A program made the translations under genes and the position numbers. Under the pieces are notes generated by a model. The model was not told where the DNA came from. It ran no database searches and worked only from the letters and a program-made list of their open reading frames with translations. Of a stretch of 64,000 bases of DNA, positions 22,130 to 33,451 are shown in pieces (within the stretch, counting starts at the first letter, position 1; every line of letters starts with the position of its first letter). This DNA is from Dryococelus australis. Lineage: Eukaryota; Arthropoda; Insecta; Phasmatodea; Phasmatidae. Location: positions 18,102,295 through 18,166,294 of the forward strand of contig CM057002.1 of NCBI GenBank assembly GCA_029891345.1, given 5' to 3'.

Positions 22130-25100
22130 GACGTATTACGTATTTATTTTTGTACAAGCTGACTATTCAAAGATACTATTACAGGAAAACAAACTAGCTG
22201 ATAGCTCACCACATGCAATAAACAACTTATTTCCCACTTCAACACTACTATTCTACAAGACTGCAGAGTGCAAGGAGACTATTTAGACCAAGTCCACACA
22301 TCATTAGAAGAAAGAGAATATATGTATTTATAATAGCTTTCTAATGACTATTATAACATACAGCTATAAAATATAGGCTTTCCCATCTTTCCTATTATCA
22401 TTACAGAATTTCAATTAAATTTATGATCTGGTTTTGGTAGCACTGCCCACCTCTAGTACTTTATTAACCAGTTTACAACCTACAAATTACTTTTCAAAGA
22501 CCTGAAAATTTAGGCACTACAAGAGACGGCACAGAACTTTAAACGTGTGTTAGGGATGCTGTTAGCAGTTCCAAATATTGCAGCTCCACATCAGTTAGTA
22601 AATTACCTTATCTTACAGTAATTCCTGCAGTCCAAAATAAGTTTGAAAAACAGAATAATACAATAATCATAACATGTGTTAAATTTTAACCAAAAGTAAT
22701 GACAGAAGAGCAAAATCTGAAAGCAAACTCGTAAGCATTATAAACAGACAAAAGTCATTAACTGTACTCATTACAATTATGATTGATCAGAACAAACAGA
22801 ACCACAATGAAAATACAAGAGTTTACAACAGTAGATAAAAAACAATACAACACTTGGTTCTAGCATGGCAAGGTACATGCACAATAGCATGCACACTACT
22901 GTTTACCAATCAAAACTACTACGCAAACACCACACTCACTGCAGCTCACAACTACTGTACACCCCACAACCAAAAACATTTGAGTAATGATGGTAATGAT
23001 TGTATATACTCAACCCTAACCTACAACAATGATGAAACATTGAACAACTATATTAATGTCCCAAATACTGCACAGATCTAACAATGCTGTGTGTAGCCCG
23101 GGCTATATCACTGGTCAGTACAGTAATTTGTTAAGCACATGTCAATATGTGCAAACTACTATGCATGCAACATCACAGTCTTCAAGCTGAAGACAACCAG
23201 TTATGTTAATAATGAAACCAAAACTTGTACCACTATGGTAAAAAAAAAAACCTTTCCAGTATCAGCATGACAAGGCCCAGAGCTCTCAACACAGATGGTC
23301 AATACATATTACACCACAGTGGACAGGTAATTTTTTAATTAACTTCCCTTATCCAAAAAGTATTGGTTTATGCACTCTGTATGATTGATTTTTTTGAAAA
23401 TTTTCTACAAAGAACACACTTTCTCTCAATACATAATTTTCTTTATGCATGCCGTACATGCATCCGGCCAAGACTAACCTTGGAGGAAATAGAGTACTTC
23501 ACCTTAGTCAAATTTGATTTACAGGCAACAGAAAATGCATACGTTTATGAGTACATAATTAATACAGTACTTAGATTTCTTACAGACTACAAACCACCTT
23601 CAGATGCTAAGTTCACATAAATTAAGTCAAAATTTGGTTAAAGGTTCGCATCTTCTTCTTGGGGTTGCATCAAGTTTTTTTACGCACATTACAGTACTCA
23701 GCCAAAAAGGCATGCAGTACATTTGTGATACCATATTTTAAAACATTATCACATTAATCTTGTAACAATGCTAAATAAACAAAAATGTATATTCAATTCG
23801 GATTAAAACTAAATAACATGTAAAGTTCCTGTGTTTCTTGCTAGGTGAAATCTGGAAATATAAAATATTATGCACGCCATCACATAATATTTTCCAAATC
23901 CACGTAGGATATGTACAAAGGTTCCTGCCGGATATCCCCGATGAGTTGAATGCAGCTTATTTCCCATCTCACTCGTTTTGAACCCAATTAGCCTGTCAGA
24001 CGGCCTCCAATAAAATGGTCTGTGGTAAACAGTGATCTAAGTCATGTAAAGCAGCACTCAGCAAAGTGGCTGGAGGCACGTATTTGTTCAGATGCAAGAA
24101 AGGGAGAGAAATGATAAACCTCTGGAGTTACCCACATGCCACAACACAGGACTGCTGGGACCTGACCAGAACATGGCTGCAGCCTATGTGAAAGTAGCGC
24201 GACCCAAATTGAGAAACTAACACAGCACCTGTTACACCACGAGATCTCACCTCGACACAGCCAGCTACATGACAACTGTTACCACTGTTGCTCGACGCAA
24301 ACTAAAATTATAATATTTGAAAAGCAAAAACACAGCAAATATGCATGAAACTATCACTGCCTAAATGTCCAGAATACTGAATAAATTTTATTCCTTCCCA
24401 GAAAAATACAGCAAAGTAAATAATCCTCCACTAAACCATTTACATTAACTGCGTCATTAGAACTGGTAAAACAGTATTAGAAATTGTTAGCTTGTCCATT
24501 TGCATAGGTCATACATTAAGAGACCTCGCCAGAGGCTGTAAAGAGGATCTCCAGAGGCTGCAAAGAGGATTCTACCACCCACCAAACACACATGTGTAAG
24601 ACAATGGAGCAAGACACTGCTGTCATGGACAGTACCAAGATGACCAAACCCAAAAATGATGGAAAATCAGAGCCACAAAAAAAAATTTCAGAGGTCAGGA
24701 GAAAAAAAAAAGTACACAGTACTGCCAAGAATTTGAGGCACAAGTATTGGCCACTGGCACCATGGGTATATTGAATGTTAATCCTAGAAGACTACAAGAA
24801 AGAAAGAAAATTGGGATCAGGAGTGGAAAAAATATTACTGCAAAACGGCAAAAGATACAAGTGAACATTGCAGGCCTGGACCTCGGAAAAAAAACTTCCT
24901 CAATAACTTCCAGATATTCCGGGGCATTTCTTTTTATTTCCAGGATGTCCTGTCACGTAGGTAACAGTTATGTATTACACAAAACACTTTGCTTTTTAAG
25001 CAATTTTACCTATTGTTTTTAAAGCATGACTCCCCTATGGTAAATGGTGAAAACTATCAGAAATGCATGTGCTAATAAATTTACTTCTACTTCTTTTTTT

Positions 25101-25430
25101 TTATTAAGAATACAACAATGAATCACATTCAGTTGAGATTGAGTATGGAAAATATTTCAATCATTTTGAAAATGACATGGAAACATAGTAAATACAATTT
25201 ATTTTGTGTGGTGGTACTAAATTCTATTAAGCAACAGCAAACAAATTCCTGATATTTCCAGGATTCCTCCAATTTCCAGAATAAAAAGTTAATTCATCGA
25301 AAATTCCACGTTTCCCAAGATTTTCAGGATCAAAAGTCATGCTGATAAAAAAAACCGCAATAATTGTGTTTCAAATATGCCCTGATGGAAGACCCACAGA
25401 TAAAAATCTGAATGTATGGCAGTATAAGAC
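22130..25430. other. Long AT-rich tract without recognised genes
   Basis: Mostly AT-rich. A moderately GC-richer island at 24030-24300 has a 77-codon minus frame with no motif. At 24535-24580 a 22-bp unit (ccagaggctg(t/c)aaagaggat) occurs twice in tandem. The lysine-rich plus frame at 24592-24774 is A-run derived. Nothing else stands out. Confidence 0.55.
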
Positions 25431-25439
25431 GTACACTTC

Positions 25440-26510
25440 ATATGAGGTATGCTGGAGACAGACGACAGTGCCTCAACACACCTTTACCCTGTGCTCCTAG
25501 CTTGTACTGTCCATCAGAATGACAGAAAGCAGTCGCGTCAACACCCTCCCCAAACCAACGTTATTCTACTTCACCGTGTCCAATAACTAAAGAGTGCAGT
25601 GTTTAAATTTGACGCCGCTGAAGGAATCAGGACAATCACTCGAGCTCCCTGAGTTCAGAAATTTTCACACCAGTCGCTGAGCGACAGGCAAGATAAGCAT
25701 CTATGGTCCATGCATGTGACATCACAAGCTCCACCTCTAAGAGGCGGGGCCAAGCTCTCCCGCACCCCTTGGAGTGCCACAGGTCGCTGGAGATCACCAT
25801 ATAAGGCTGATATGATCAGGCCTCAAGAGTTGCTCAGAGTGGATCACCAAAGTCACTCATCCTCTCCTAGGCTGTAAAGGCCGGAGTCGACACACGCGGA
25901 GGTGATAAAAGAGTCTTGCTATGCCCTCTGGGCTGAGGACGGGGCATCCTGACTAAGAGCGGGACATCCTGCACCCGCAATGCTAGTTGATCGCAACCAC
26001 GACAAAGCCATCTCTCCAGAGGCCATCATCCTCAGAAGAACATCACTTCTGCAGCGCCTCCAGTCGTCTCCACTATGAGCACCTCGTCACATTGTCCTAA
26101 AGCTTCCTAACCCTGCACCTTCCAGGTAACTTAAGGTCAACGGTGATGTAGTCTCATCAAGACAACCCCTTATGGCCCTAGCCCGGCCAATTCTACCAGC
26201 CGAGAAGAGAATCCAGTATTCTATACTACGAGGTCATTTCTGGACACCCCCATGAAGTTAAGTTAGGATCCTTGGGCTAGTTTCATAAGTTAAAAAAATT
26301 TATTTAAATTCACCCATTTACTTAAAGTCACTTAACGTAATCAGGTAGCCTTCACCTGACTTGCACCTATTTTACTAAAATTAACTTCCACAGTTAATTG
26401 TGGTAAATTATTCCTTTGAAGTGAAATATTCCATGTTAACATCAGTTAATATAATTATTTAAATTTCACTTTGCTGTATTGTATTTTATACTCTATACAT
26501 GTAACACCGG
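25440..26510 (+). mobile_element. LTR-like segment F, start of Gypsy-like element
   Basis: A TATA-like catataag lies at 25798-25805, preceded by a segment similar to that upstream of TATA in LTR D. A GC-rich transcribed part follows, then the block tcaggtagccttcacctgac (about 26341-26360) and an AT-rich tail. Retroelement coding remnants follow in the same orientation (leader ORF at 26807, gag at 28365, protease at 30640). This makes F the best candidate for a true 5' LTR. No primer-binding site could be assigned with confidence. Confidence 0.6.
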
Positions 26511-26806
26511 GTGGTAATCAGAGTTTGGCCAAGGTAATGCTCAGGGTATTGCCCTGGCTAATCTTGGGGGCAGCCCTTCATTAGGAACTTAATACACCCT
26601 GGTACTACAGCTACTCCCGTGATCTGCTGTATAAACCTTCAGGCTAGTGAATGGCCAAAAGAAGTCAAGTGGCAAGACACATTGGGTCTAGTCGTATATC
26701 CGGACGTACATTTTAGGACCGCTAATGATACCCGGCTTCATAGCACATACACATCTTTGTTTGACATTTATTATCATTTCAGAGTTAAGTCCTGTAGATA
26801 GGCCCC

Positions 26807-27740
26807 ATGCCGAAAAATTATAAAAGTGCTGAAAAAAACCACCTTAAACTGAACATGAGACTCCTTGATAAGGAGCTAAACCACAACTCTATTTCTGAAC
26901 CTCAATACACTGATTCATTATTTTCTCTACCTAAGAGAGTTCCAGGCAAATTGCCATTTGAGTATACAAATAAATTTCATTGTGACACTGCCATATTGGG
27001 CATAGAAACTTCTGTACTCTCAACTGAATATACTACCATCCCTCCATGCCCTTCCCACACCTCATCAAGCAGCACCAGCAACACTTTGCCGCAACCATAG
27101 TCGGCAGCTGTTCCTCAGCCGGCCGCCCCAACACAACCAACGAAGCAGAGAAGAGCTCTGCGGCCTGCAAGACCACAGGTAATGCATCGGCGTGGAGTGT
27201 TGCCTAGTGTATCTGATTTTGTCCCATCACGCAAACCCACAAGTCCCCCACGATTTATGCTGGTTCCTTGCCCAAGATGGAATAATCTCCCCAAGGCATG
27301 CTCTATGTGATACTTGTATCAAAGTATTTGAAGGGCACCCAAACCTCTCATACACATACAGTGTACGAGCGTACACTCAAGTTCAAGTTCAAGGTGTTCA
27401 TCAGGGTTACTATTCTCAAGCCACCTACATCTAACTCACCAAAAGATACAGCATCACGTAATCTCCACATTCAACGTGGGAAGTACCCACTGACTCGCTA
27501 GCCAGCAACTTGTCTGTGACCCCTCAGATGACACCGTAGATTAGTGATTTGTTATTGGTATACATCCCCTGTGATATACTCCCGTTGGCAAAAGAGGTTT
27601 TAACCTTCATGTCACAAACCCTAATTGGTACGGTACTCCGCCAACATTACAGGTACAAGGAGAGGTCTCTCCTTGTACTGGATGGCTTAAAAGTTGGAAT
27701 TCTTAAATCCCATGTGCTTCAAATATTCTTTGGCGTCCAA
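26807..27740 (+). pseudogene. Gypsy-like leader ORF, copy F
   Basis: An ATG-initiated frame (26807-27100, 97 codons) starts MPKNYKSAEKNH and is polar and Ser/Thr-rich. After a stop, another frame (about 27165-27270) reads RRGVLPSVSDFVPSRKPTSP, the tail motif shared with the other copies. The DNA of 26815-27115 and 27327-27730 recurs at 31253-31920. It lies between LTR-like segment F and a recognisable Gypsy gag at 28.4 kb, so the position suggests a separate ORF or N-terminal gag extension upstream of the classical gag domain. Function unknown. Confidence 0.55.
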
Positions 27741-28339
27741 TGTTTGGTGTAACTGCCAAAAGTGACGACTAGGGCCAACCACACCCAGAGATACTCATTT
27801 CGTGGGGCGCTAGCAGTATTGGCCGCCATTCGCCCTCTTCGCACGCATTTAGCACTAGCTATGTAGCGAGTGTAATTCCTGCAGACTTCAGGGAGTCCCT
27901 ATAAGCATCCTGTAGCGCCTAACATAAGTAGTTATGTTCACTTCTGGAGAAAGCGACCACGATGTCACCGCAGCCTTTGCTGCCAGATATAGAACCCAGG
28001 GCCAGACAGAGAAGTGGAGTATGGGAACCCTCCCATGCACAGGGAGGTTTTGCCTTAGATGTGCGTGATGTAGAAACGACTTCCACTACACCTGCATTGG
28101 GTAGGAAGAGACATTCTAGGCAGTAGAAGGATTAGAATATTGTTGTACGCAATGCCAAACCCAGTGACCTGTACGCTGCAACTGGCTCAAGTGCAGAAGT
28201 CACAGGACTTTCCTGGCAAGGTGCATCACGTGTCATCAGAAATACCATCTCTTATGCATAGATTAGCCAGACAAGCCAGATATGCCAATGAGGTCTGACA
28301 TATCGGCCCCGTAACCCAGACTCATGGTATAGCCCAGAG

Positions 28340-28962
28340 CTGACCTACTATGGCACTGAAATTCAACCTCCGGAATTCAGCTGCCATCCACATGAGAATC
28401 CTGTAGAATTCTTGCGGGAATGTGAACAATAAATCCATGACAATAATATCCCGCAAACACACTGGGTACAGAAAACCCAACCCCAATTAAAACAAAAAGC
28501 CAAAACTTGGTGGGACAAGTATGGCGAATTTATCAATGATTGGGAACTGAGCCACCGGCTCATGTCCCCAGAGAAGAAGTGGTTGCTCAGCTGATTGCTG
28601 GTTTCCATTCCAAAACCCAAGGGGAAAGAGAGGAATTGGAGATTTTTATAAGAAGGAAAGTGCAGATATGCAAACGTTTGTACCCGACCGAAACGGAAAC
28701 TAGCTGTGTGCAAATTATCACTCATACTTTGATCCCATATCTGTGCAGCTACCCCATCGTCCCTAAACCCCAGACGGTGAACGAGTTAATTGAGAGGGCA
28801 AGGGAGGTTGAAAGAAATCACTGCAAACAATCCCTCCTAGACGAGCATACACATGCCGTCAAGGTCGTGGCCTCGCCCCCTCCTCCTCCCTATGGCAAGA
28901 AGCCAGCTGCTCGCCCCTTCTTCACGCCGCCCATCTCCACTCGTGGAGGGATCATAGGGTGA
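28340..28962 (+). pseudogene. Gypsy-like gag, decayed
   Basis: From about 28365 the frame reads PPEFSCHPHENPVEFLRECE, matching the PP.FSG...ENP..FL.E.E start of the retrotransposon gag domain. It continues through a stop to KTWWDKYGEF.NDWE. After a frameshift, the frame at 28540-28962 reads VAQLIAGFHSKTQGEREELE and FIRRKVQICKRLYP, then a long helix ending NELIERAREVE. This fits the capsid-like gag pattern (..E....FI.RK..L..RL.P). The end is Pro-rich. A stop and at least one frameshift make it non-functional. It is followed by the inserted MITE and then protease. Confidence 0.8.
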
Positions 28963-29106
28963 GGCATTCCAAGGGGAATTACCTGGCCCGGCCTGACCTG
29001 AGAAAGGAGGCAGCTAACACACGAGCATAAGTTGCACCACAGAGCCCTGGCCAAACTAAGAAGCCTGCCTCACTTAACAACACTACAATTAAACTCCAAG
29101 CCATTA

Positions 29107-30586
29107 CAGTAGCGCTTCATTATAACAAACCACAAGGGACCAAAAATATGGCTAGTTCGTTAAAAGTGAAGTTCTTTATGGTGAAGCATATAAAAAAATT
29201 TTCTTGAGGTAAAATTAGATGCGGCAAAATGTTACTTAAGTGAAGTTAGCTTCAAATCTTTATTGCCAACCTGTGACCAAAAAAGTAACTGTGACTCACG
29301 CCACATACGAGAGGATAACAGGTTGTGCTCAGCGGAAGAACTGCACACGTGCAACACAGTTGCATCGGGAAGGGAATGCTCGCAGGGGTGCTCGAAAGTA
29401 GCATGTTCAGAAGCTTATAAAATGAAAACTAAACAGAATAAGTTAATAAAACATACCACATGTAGCTTACAAGTGCCTTTAGTGTCAAGATATACAGAAA
29501 AGTCCAGGTTCTGAGATTTAATTTTTATGCTGCGAGCCTTTGAATTTTGCAATTTGAACACACACCTCGAACAAAGTGCCAAGTTCAGAGGCGAACATTT
29601 ATACATCAAGCTACTTAAGGTAATACAAACAATAAACACGTTGCTTTCACGTGCCTATAGTATAAAGATATGCAGATAAGTCTGGGTTCCGAACCTCCAT
29701 TTTTCTACTATGAGTCTTTGAATTTCGCACTTTGTTCAAATTGTGAAATTCAAAGGCTTACAGCATAAAAATGAAAACTCGGAACCCGGACTTTTCTGCA
29801 TATCTTGATATTAAAGGCACTTGTGAGCAACATGCGTATGGTATGTTTTACCTACAAAGGCAGGATTTTTTAATATTTGCCTATAAACTTGTCATTTGTT
29901 TGAGGCATGTCACATTTTTGGTCCGGTGATAAAAAATTGATTTTCTCTATTTCAGAACGTTGACCTATTATCGTTGACAATGTAGATTTCGCTATGCCGA
30001 ATTCCATGGCAAATAATCAAGAACGAACTTGTTAAAAGATGGTAAAATTTATTTGCAATTCAGTGAAAATACGTTTAGAGGGTAAGGTAACCTCATTTGC
30101 AATTCACTGTAAAATACGCCGATTCGAGAACAGACCAGAGATATAGCGACAGCATTTTGTTTTAACATTAAACTTCGACGAAGTAAGAGGCTTCTTATCT
30201 GTGCCTACTCAATGATGTAGCACATTAGTTCCAGCGACATACACTAGTAGTGCTGCGCTTTACGATTTCTATCTCGTATTGCCACACCAATGTATTGTAT
30301 CATCTATGACTGAGTTATCTACAAAAAAGTTGTGGTTTGTTTATGTTGTTAACATCGAAAAATTAAAAAAATTAATGTAATTTTGCAATTTTTTATATTT
30401 TATTCTAATTATAAAGTGTTCGTTAACGTGAATATTGAATAAACCTCCGGTAAATTTTAACCGAAAATTTTGTATTACTGAAAGTTATTTGCATATAAAT
30501 GTATGGTGTTTTGGCGGGACCAAATAATAAGTTTGTTATGGTGAAGTGTTCGTTAACTTGAAGTTCGTTAAAGTGGTGCTCTACTG
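29107..30586. mobile_element. pogo/Tigger-type MITE (1480 bp)
   Basis: Left end CAGTAGCGCTTCATTATAAC; right end, read inward on the other strand, CAGTAGAGCACCACTTTAAC. These resemble the CAGTA.A.C...TTTAACGAA termini of pogo/Tigger elements. Further inward both ends carry GTTCGTTA, GTGAAG and GG(G)ACCAAA-type strings. A TA precedes the left end; the base pair after the right end is tg, so the TA target duplication is imperfect. No transposase frame is present, so it is non-autonomous. It sits between the gag and protease remnants of the Gypsy-like element and must be younger than that element. Confidence 0.85.
29464..29830. repeat. Triplicated block with palindrome inside the MITE
   Basis: A block of about 75 bp (gtgcct.tagt.t.aagatat.cag.aaagtc...ctttgaatttc) occurs directly at about 29472-29550 and 29650-29728. 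It occurs a third time inverted at about 29745-29822. The second and third copies form a near-perfect palindrome centred at about 29737. Confidence 0.85.
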
Positions 30587-30639
30587 TGCTTAACCGTGCT
30601 CTTCCCGGACAAGACCTGCCTCCCCATCTGAATGAATAA

Positions 30640-31015
30640 CAGAGCTACCGTGGCTGTGCTGGACCCAGCCGCCACTGGTAACTTTGTACATGGTAATCTT
30701 GACACCCAATAAACGAGCCCACCTACCCCACATGGGATGGCTTGATCCACGGGTGCAACTTTCTTTCCCCTACCAAGTAGAAGGGGAGGAGGTTACCCTT
30801 TCCATATTGGATAACGGGAGAGTAATTCGAGAAACTTTCTGGGTCATACCCAATCTTAGGGTACCGGACATTTTGGGGCAGCCTTGGTTGCGAGCGCAAC
30901 ACTGTGTCCTGGACTGTGGGCGGTGTCAGATTTTCCTGTGGAAAGACACGAGTCTGACACTCGATTGGAAGGGTAATCCAGCGCAAGGTAGGACCACCCC
31001 CATGGCCCGGAAGTA
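30640..31015 (+). pseudogene. Gypsy-like aspartic protease remnant
   Basis: The frame at 30642-30700 reads AVLDPAATGNFVH, where retroviral-type proteases have LDTGAT.NF(I/V). The active-site D-T/S-G is therefore D-P-A here, incompatible with catalysis. After a frameshift, a frame continues to 31016 with RETFWVIPNLRVPDILGQPW and LRAQHCVLDC. This matches the C-terminal part of Gypsy proteases (F.V......DIILG..WL......D). It follows the gag remnant once the MITE is removed. No RT or integrase follows; the element ends or was replaced by about 31.2 kb. Confidence 0.8.
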
Positions 31016-31252
31016 GCCGGCAGGAACCACACTATTGCCCCAAACCGTCACCTGAACTACCAACTCACAAAGGTAATCGCAGTCAGGCCCGATGAGCCCG
31101 ACACCGTCGGACCCTACCACGACAGTGAGACAGTTCACCTCCTCCTTCCCCTGCACCGGAATCCGAGCTTCCCAAAATTAGGGAACCCAGACCTCCAATG
31201 GGCATAAGGAAGGTATCCTACAGCAATCGACGTGTCAAGAGTGGCATGTACA

Positions 31253-31920
31253 CCGAAAAATTATAAAAGTGGTGAAAATAACCACAGAACCCGAGACTGC
31301 TTGAGGATGATATAAACCACAACTCTATTTCTGAACCACAAGACAATGATTCATTATTTTTTCTACCTACGCGAGTTCTACGCAGATTGCCATTTGAGTA
31401 TCTACTTATATTACATTGTGACACGGCCATATTGGACATAGAACCTTCTGTACTCTCAACTGAATATACAGCCATCCCTTCCACGTCTTTCCCACACATC
31501 AAGCAGCAAAAGTACCACTCCGCCGCAACCAGAGTCAGCAACTGTTCCAAGTATTTGAAGGCCACCCAAGTCTCTCGAATATGTACAGTGTACGAGCATA
31601 CACTCAGTTCACGTTGTTCATCGAGGTTACTATCCCCAAGCCACCTACATCTAACTCACCACAAGATACCTCATCTCGTAATCTCCCCATTCAACGTGGG
31701 AAGTATCCACTGTCTCGCTAGCCAGGGACTTTGTGTGCGACCCCTCAGGTGACTCTGTAGATGAGTGATTTTGTACATCACCTGTGATACGTTGCCAAAA
31801 GAGGTTTTAACCCTCACCTTAACTGGTACTGTGCCCCGCCATCATTGTAGGTACAAGGAGAGGTCTCCCTTGTACTGGGTGGTTTAAAAGTTGGAATTCT
31901 TAAATCCCACGTGCTTCAGA
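31253..31920 (+). repeat. Second copy of the leader-ORF segment
   Basis: 31253-31545 matches 26815-27115 and 31548-31920 matches 27327-27730, with about 10-15% differences by eye. About 210 bp of the first copy (27116-27326), which carries the SDFVPSRK motif, is missing here. A 121-codon frame (31387-31752) crosses the junction. The copy lacks an ATG matching MPKNYK. It lies directly after the protease remnant and before Bel-Pao. Confidence 0.85.
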
Positions 31921-32285
31921 CTGATACTGTGTGTTATGTGCACGTGGACGTATGCATGAATGCATGCATGCATGAGTGTGTGTGCGTGCGTGATATATGC
32001 CCCCAGGCAGCAGCCTTGAATCAGCCAAACATACATACACACATATCCACCAAGTAGGCATGGAAATTAATTCAGAAATGGAAGTGCTCTTATATACTAT
32101 TGGTGGAAAAATGGATTAGCCAACTAAGCTCTGCAGTATGCCACAAATTTTTCAGTTTCTTTTAATTAGTATTCTTACTTGTTTTTGGCAAAAATTGTGT
32201 TTCAATCAATGTCAAATTTCTAGTGGGAAATGATTCTTCTTATGATATGGGAACAAAGCCTTGCATTAATTACATTGTTCTCGTT
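31921..32285. other. Spacer with GCAT-type repeat
   Basis: AT-rich DNA between the Gypsy-like and Bel-Pao remnants, with a short (gcat)n/(tgtg) repeat at about 31955-31995. No gene is seen. Confidence 0.6.
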
Positions 32286-32289
32286 TTGA

Positions 32290-32815
32290 GTGCAAGATAT
32301 GTACAAACACACACTGTCTGAGCCCCACTTCAAGTTGGGTCAGAGCAAATCTACCCTTAGTCAGAACGTTCAAGGTCAATCCTCAGTGTGCTGTGTGTGT
32401 AAAGGTAAACATCCTATTTATCATTGCAGTATGTTTGCCCAGGAAAGTTCAAGAGAAAGGTTTGAGTGTGTTAAGGAACACGAAGTTTGCATCAACTGTT
32501 TATAACCCCCTCCACATAGTGAGAGAGACTGTCCATTGTCCAACGCTTGTCACCATTGCTCATCTCGCCATGATTCACTTTTGCATTTCACCAGTGTCAA
32601 TATACACAGTTCTGATCAGCAACCACATGAACCTACCGAGTCTGTAGAAATGCCTCAAAATATAGTGGAAAAGAAAAAACACATATCTCCTGAAACCGTT
32701 TGTTCATCATTTTCCAAAAGGGCTAACTGTACTACAGTAATGTTGTCCACTGCCGTAGTTGAGGTTCAAGATGCATTGTGTAACTTTCAGCCAAGTTCGA
32801 GTTTTGTTAGAGTCA
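32290..32815 (+). pseudogene. Bel-Pao gag zinc-knuckle region
   Basis: The frame at 32290-32505 contains CCVCKGKHPIYHC, which fits the CX2CX3HX4C knuckle of Bel-Pao gag, then RERFECVKEHEVCINCL and a stop. After a shift, PPPHSERDCPLSNACHHCSS and RHDSLLH follow, the second Cys/His cluster ending in the usual RH..LLH. It leads into STAVVEV, the usual start of the protease domain. Confidence 0.88.
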
Positions 32816-33451
32816 GGTAGCCAAGATAGTTTTATTTCAGAAGATGCCCTGTCACATCTAGGGCTGTCCCGTAAGAAGACAACAATGCCACTTCAAGGTC
32901 TTTCTCAAATGCAATGTGTGTTGAAACCTTGTGGGAAGGAAGGACCTTGCTTCTCTGCAGACATGCTAGTCCTTCCACGTCTAACAGGACACATTCATTT
33001 GACACCATTGCAACCAGAAGCCTGGAAGCATCTTTTGCATCTGAAGTTGGCAGAACCCAATTATACCAACCCAGATTGTGTTGACATGCTTGTTGGTGCA
33101 AAATTGATTCCATATATCATAACCGGAACAAAACTTGGAACCACCCCTCCCCCCTCCCTGGTACTTCGGTTGCTTTGGACTCAAGTCTTTGAATGGATAT
33201 TGATGGGTAAAGTTAATAATGCACAGCCCTTCGTAGAAGCTGCAACATTCCTTGTAACTTCAAATTATCTGATTAAGCTCAAGGTGCTGCAGTTGAGCGC
33301 TTGTAGAAGTTGGAGGAGTTACCAGATGCCAAAGCAGCCTGTATGCCAGAAGAGAATGAATGTGAAACCACATTTGTTGAAACCCATGTTTGACTTGAAA
33401 CAGGGAGGTACATGGTCACACTGCCCTTTAAAACTATTGACCCAGATCTAG
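32759..33451 (+). pseudogene. Bel-Pao protease region
   Basis: A 230-codon open frame begins near the protease core, RVLLESGSQDSFISEDA, where the family has LLDSGSQ..FI. The catalytic Asp is Glu. LPRLTGHI, LAEPNYTNPDCVDMLVGA and a degraded GWIL.G segment follow, matching the conserved stretch between protease and RT in Bel-Pao. The frame is open although the active site is lost, so an open frame here does not mean function. The last third appears to be in a shifted frame. Confidence 0.88.
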
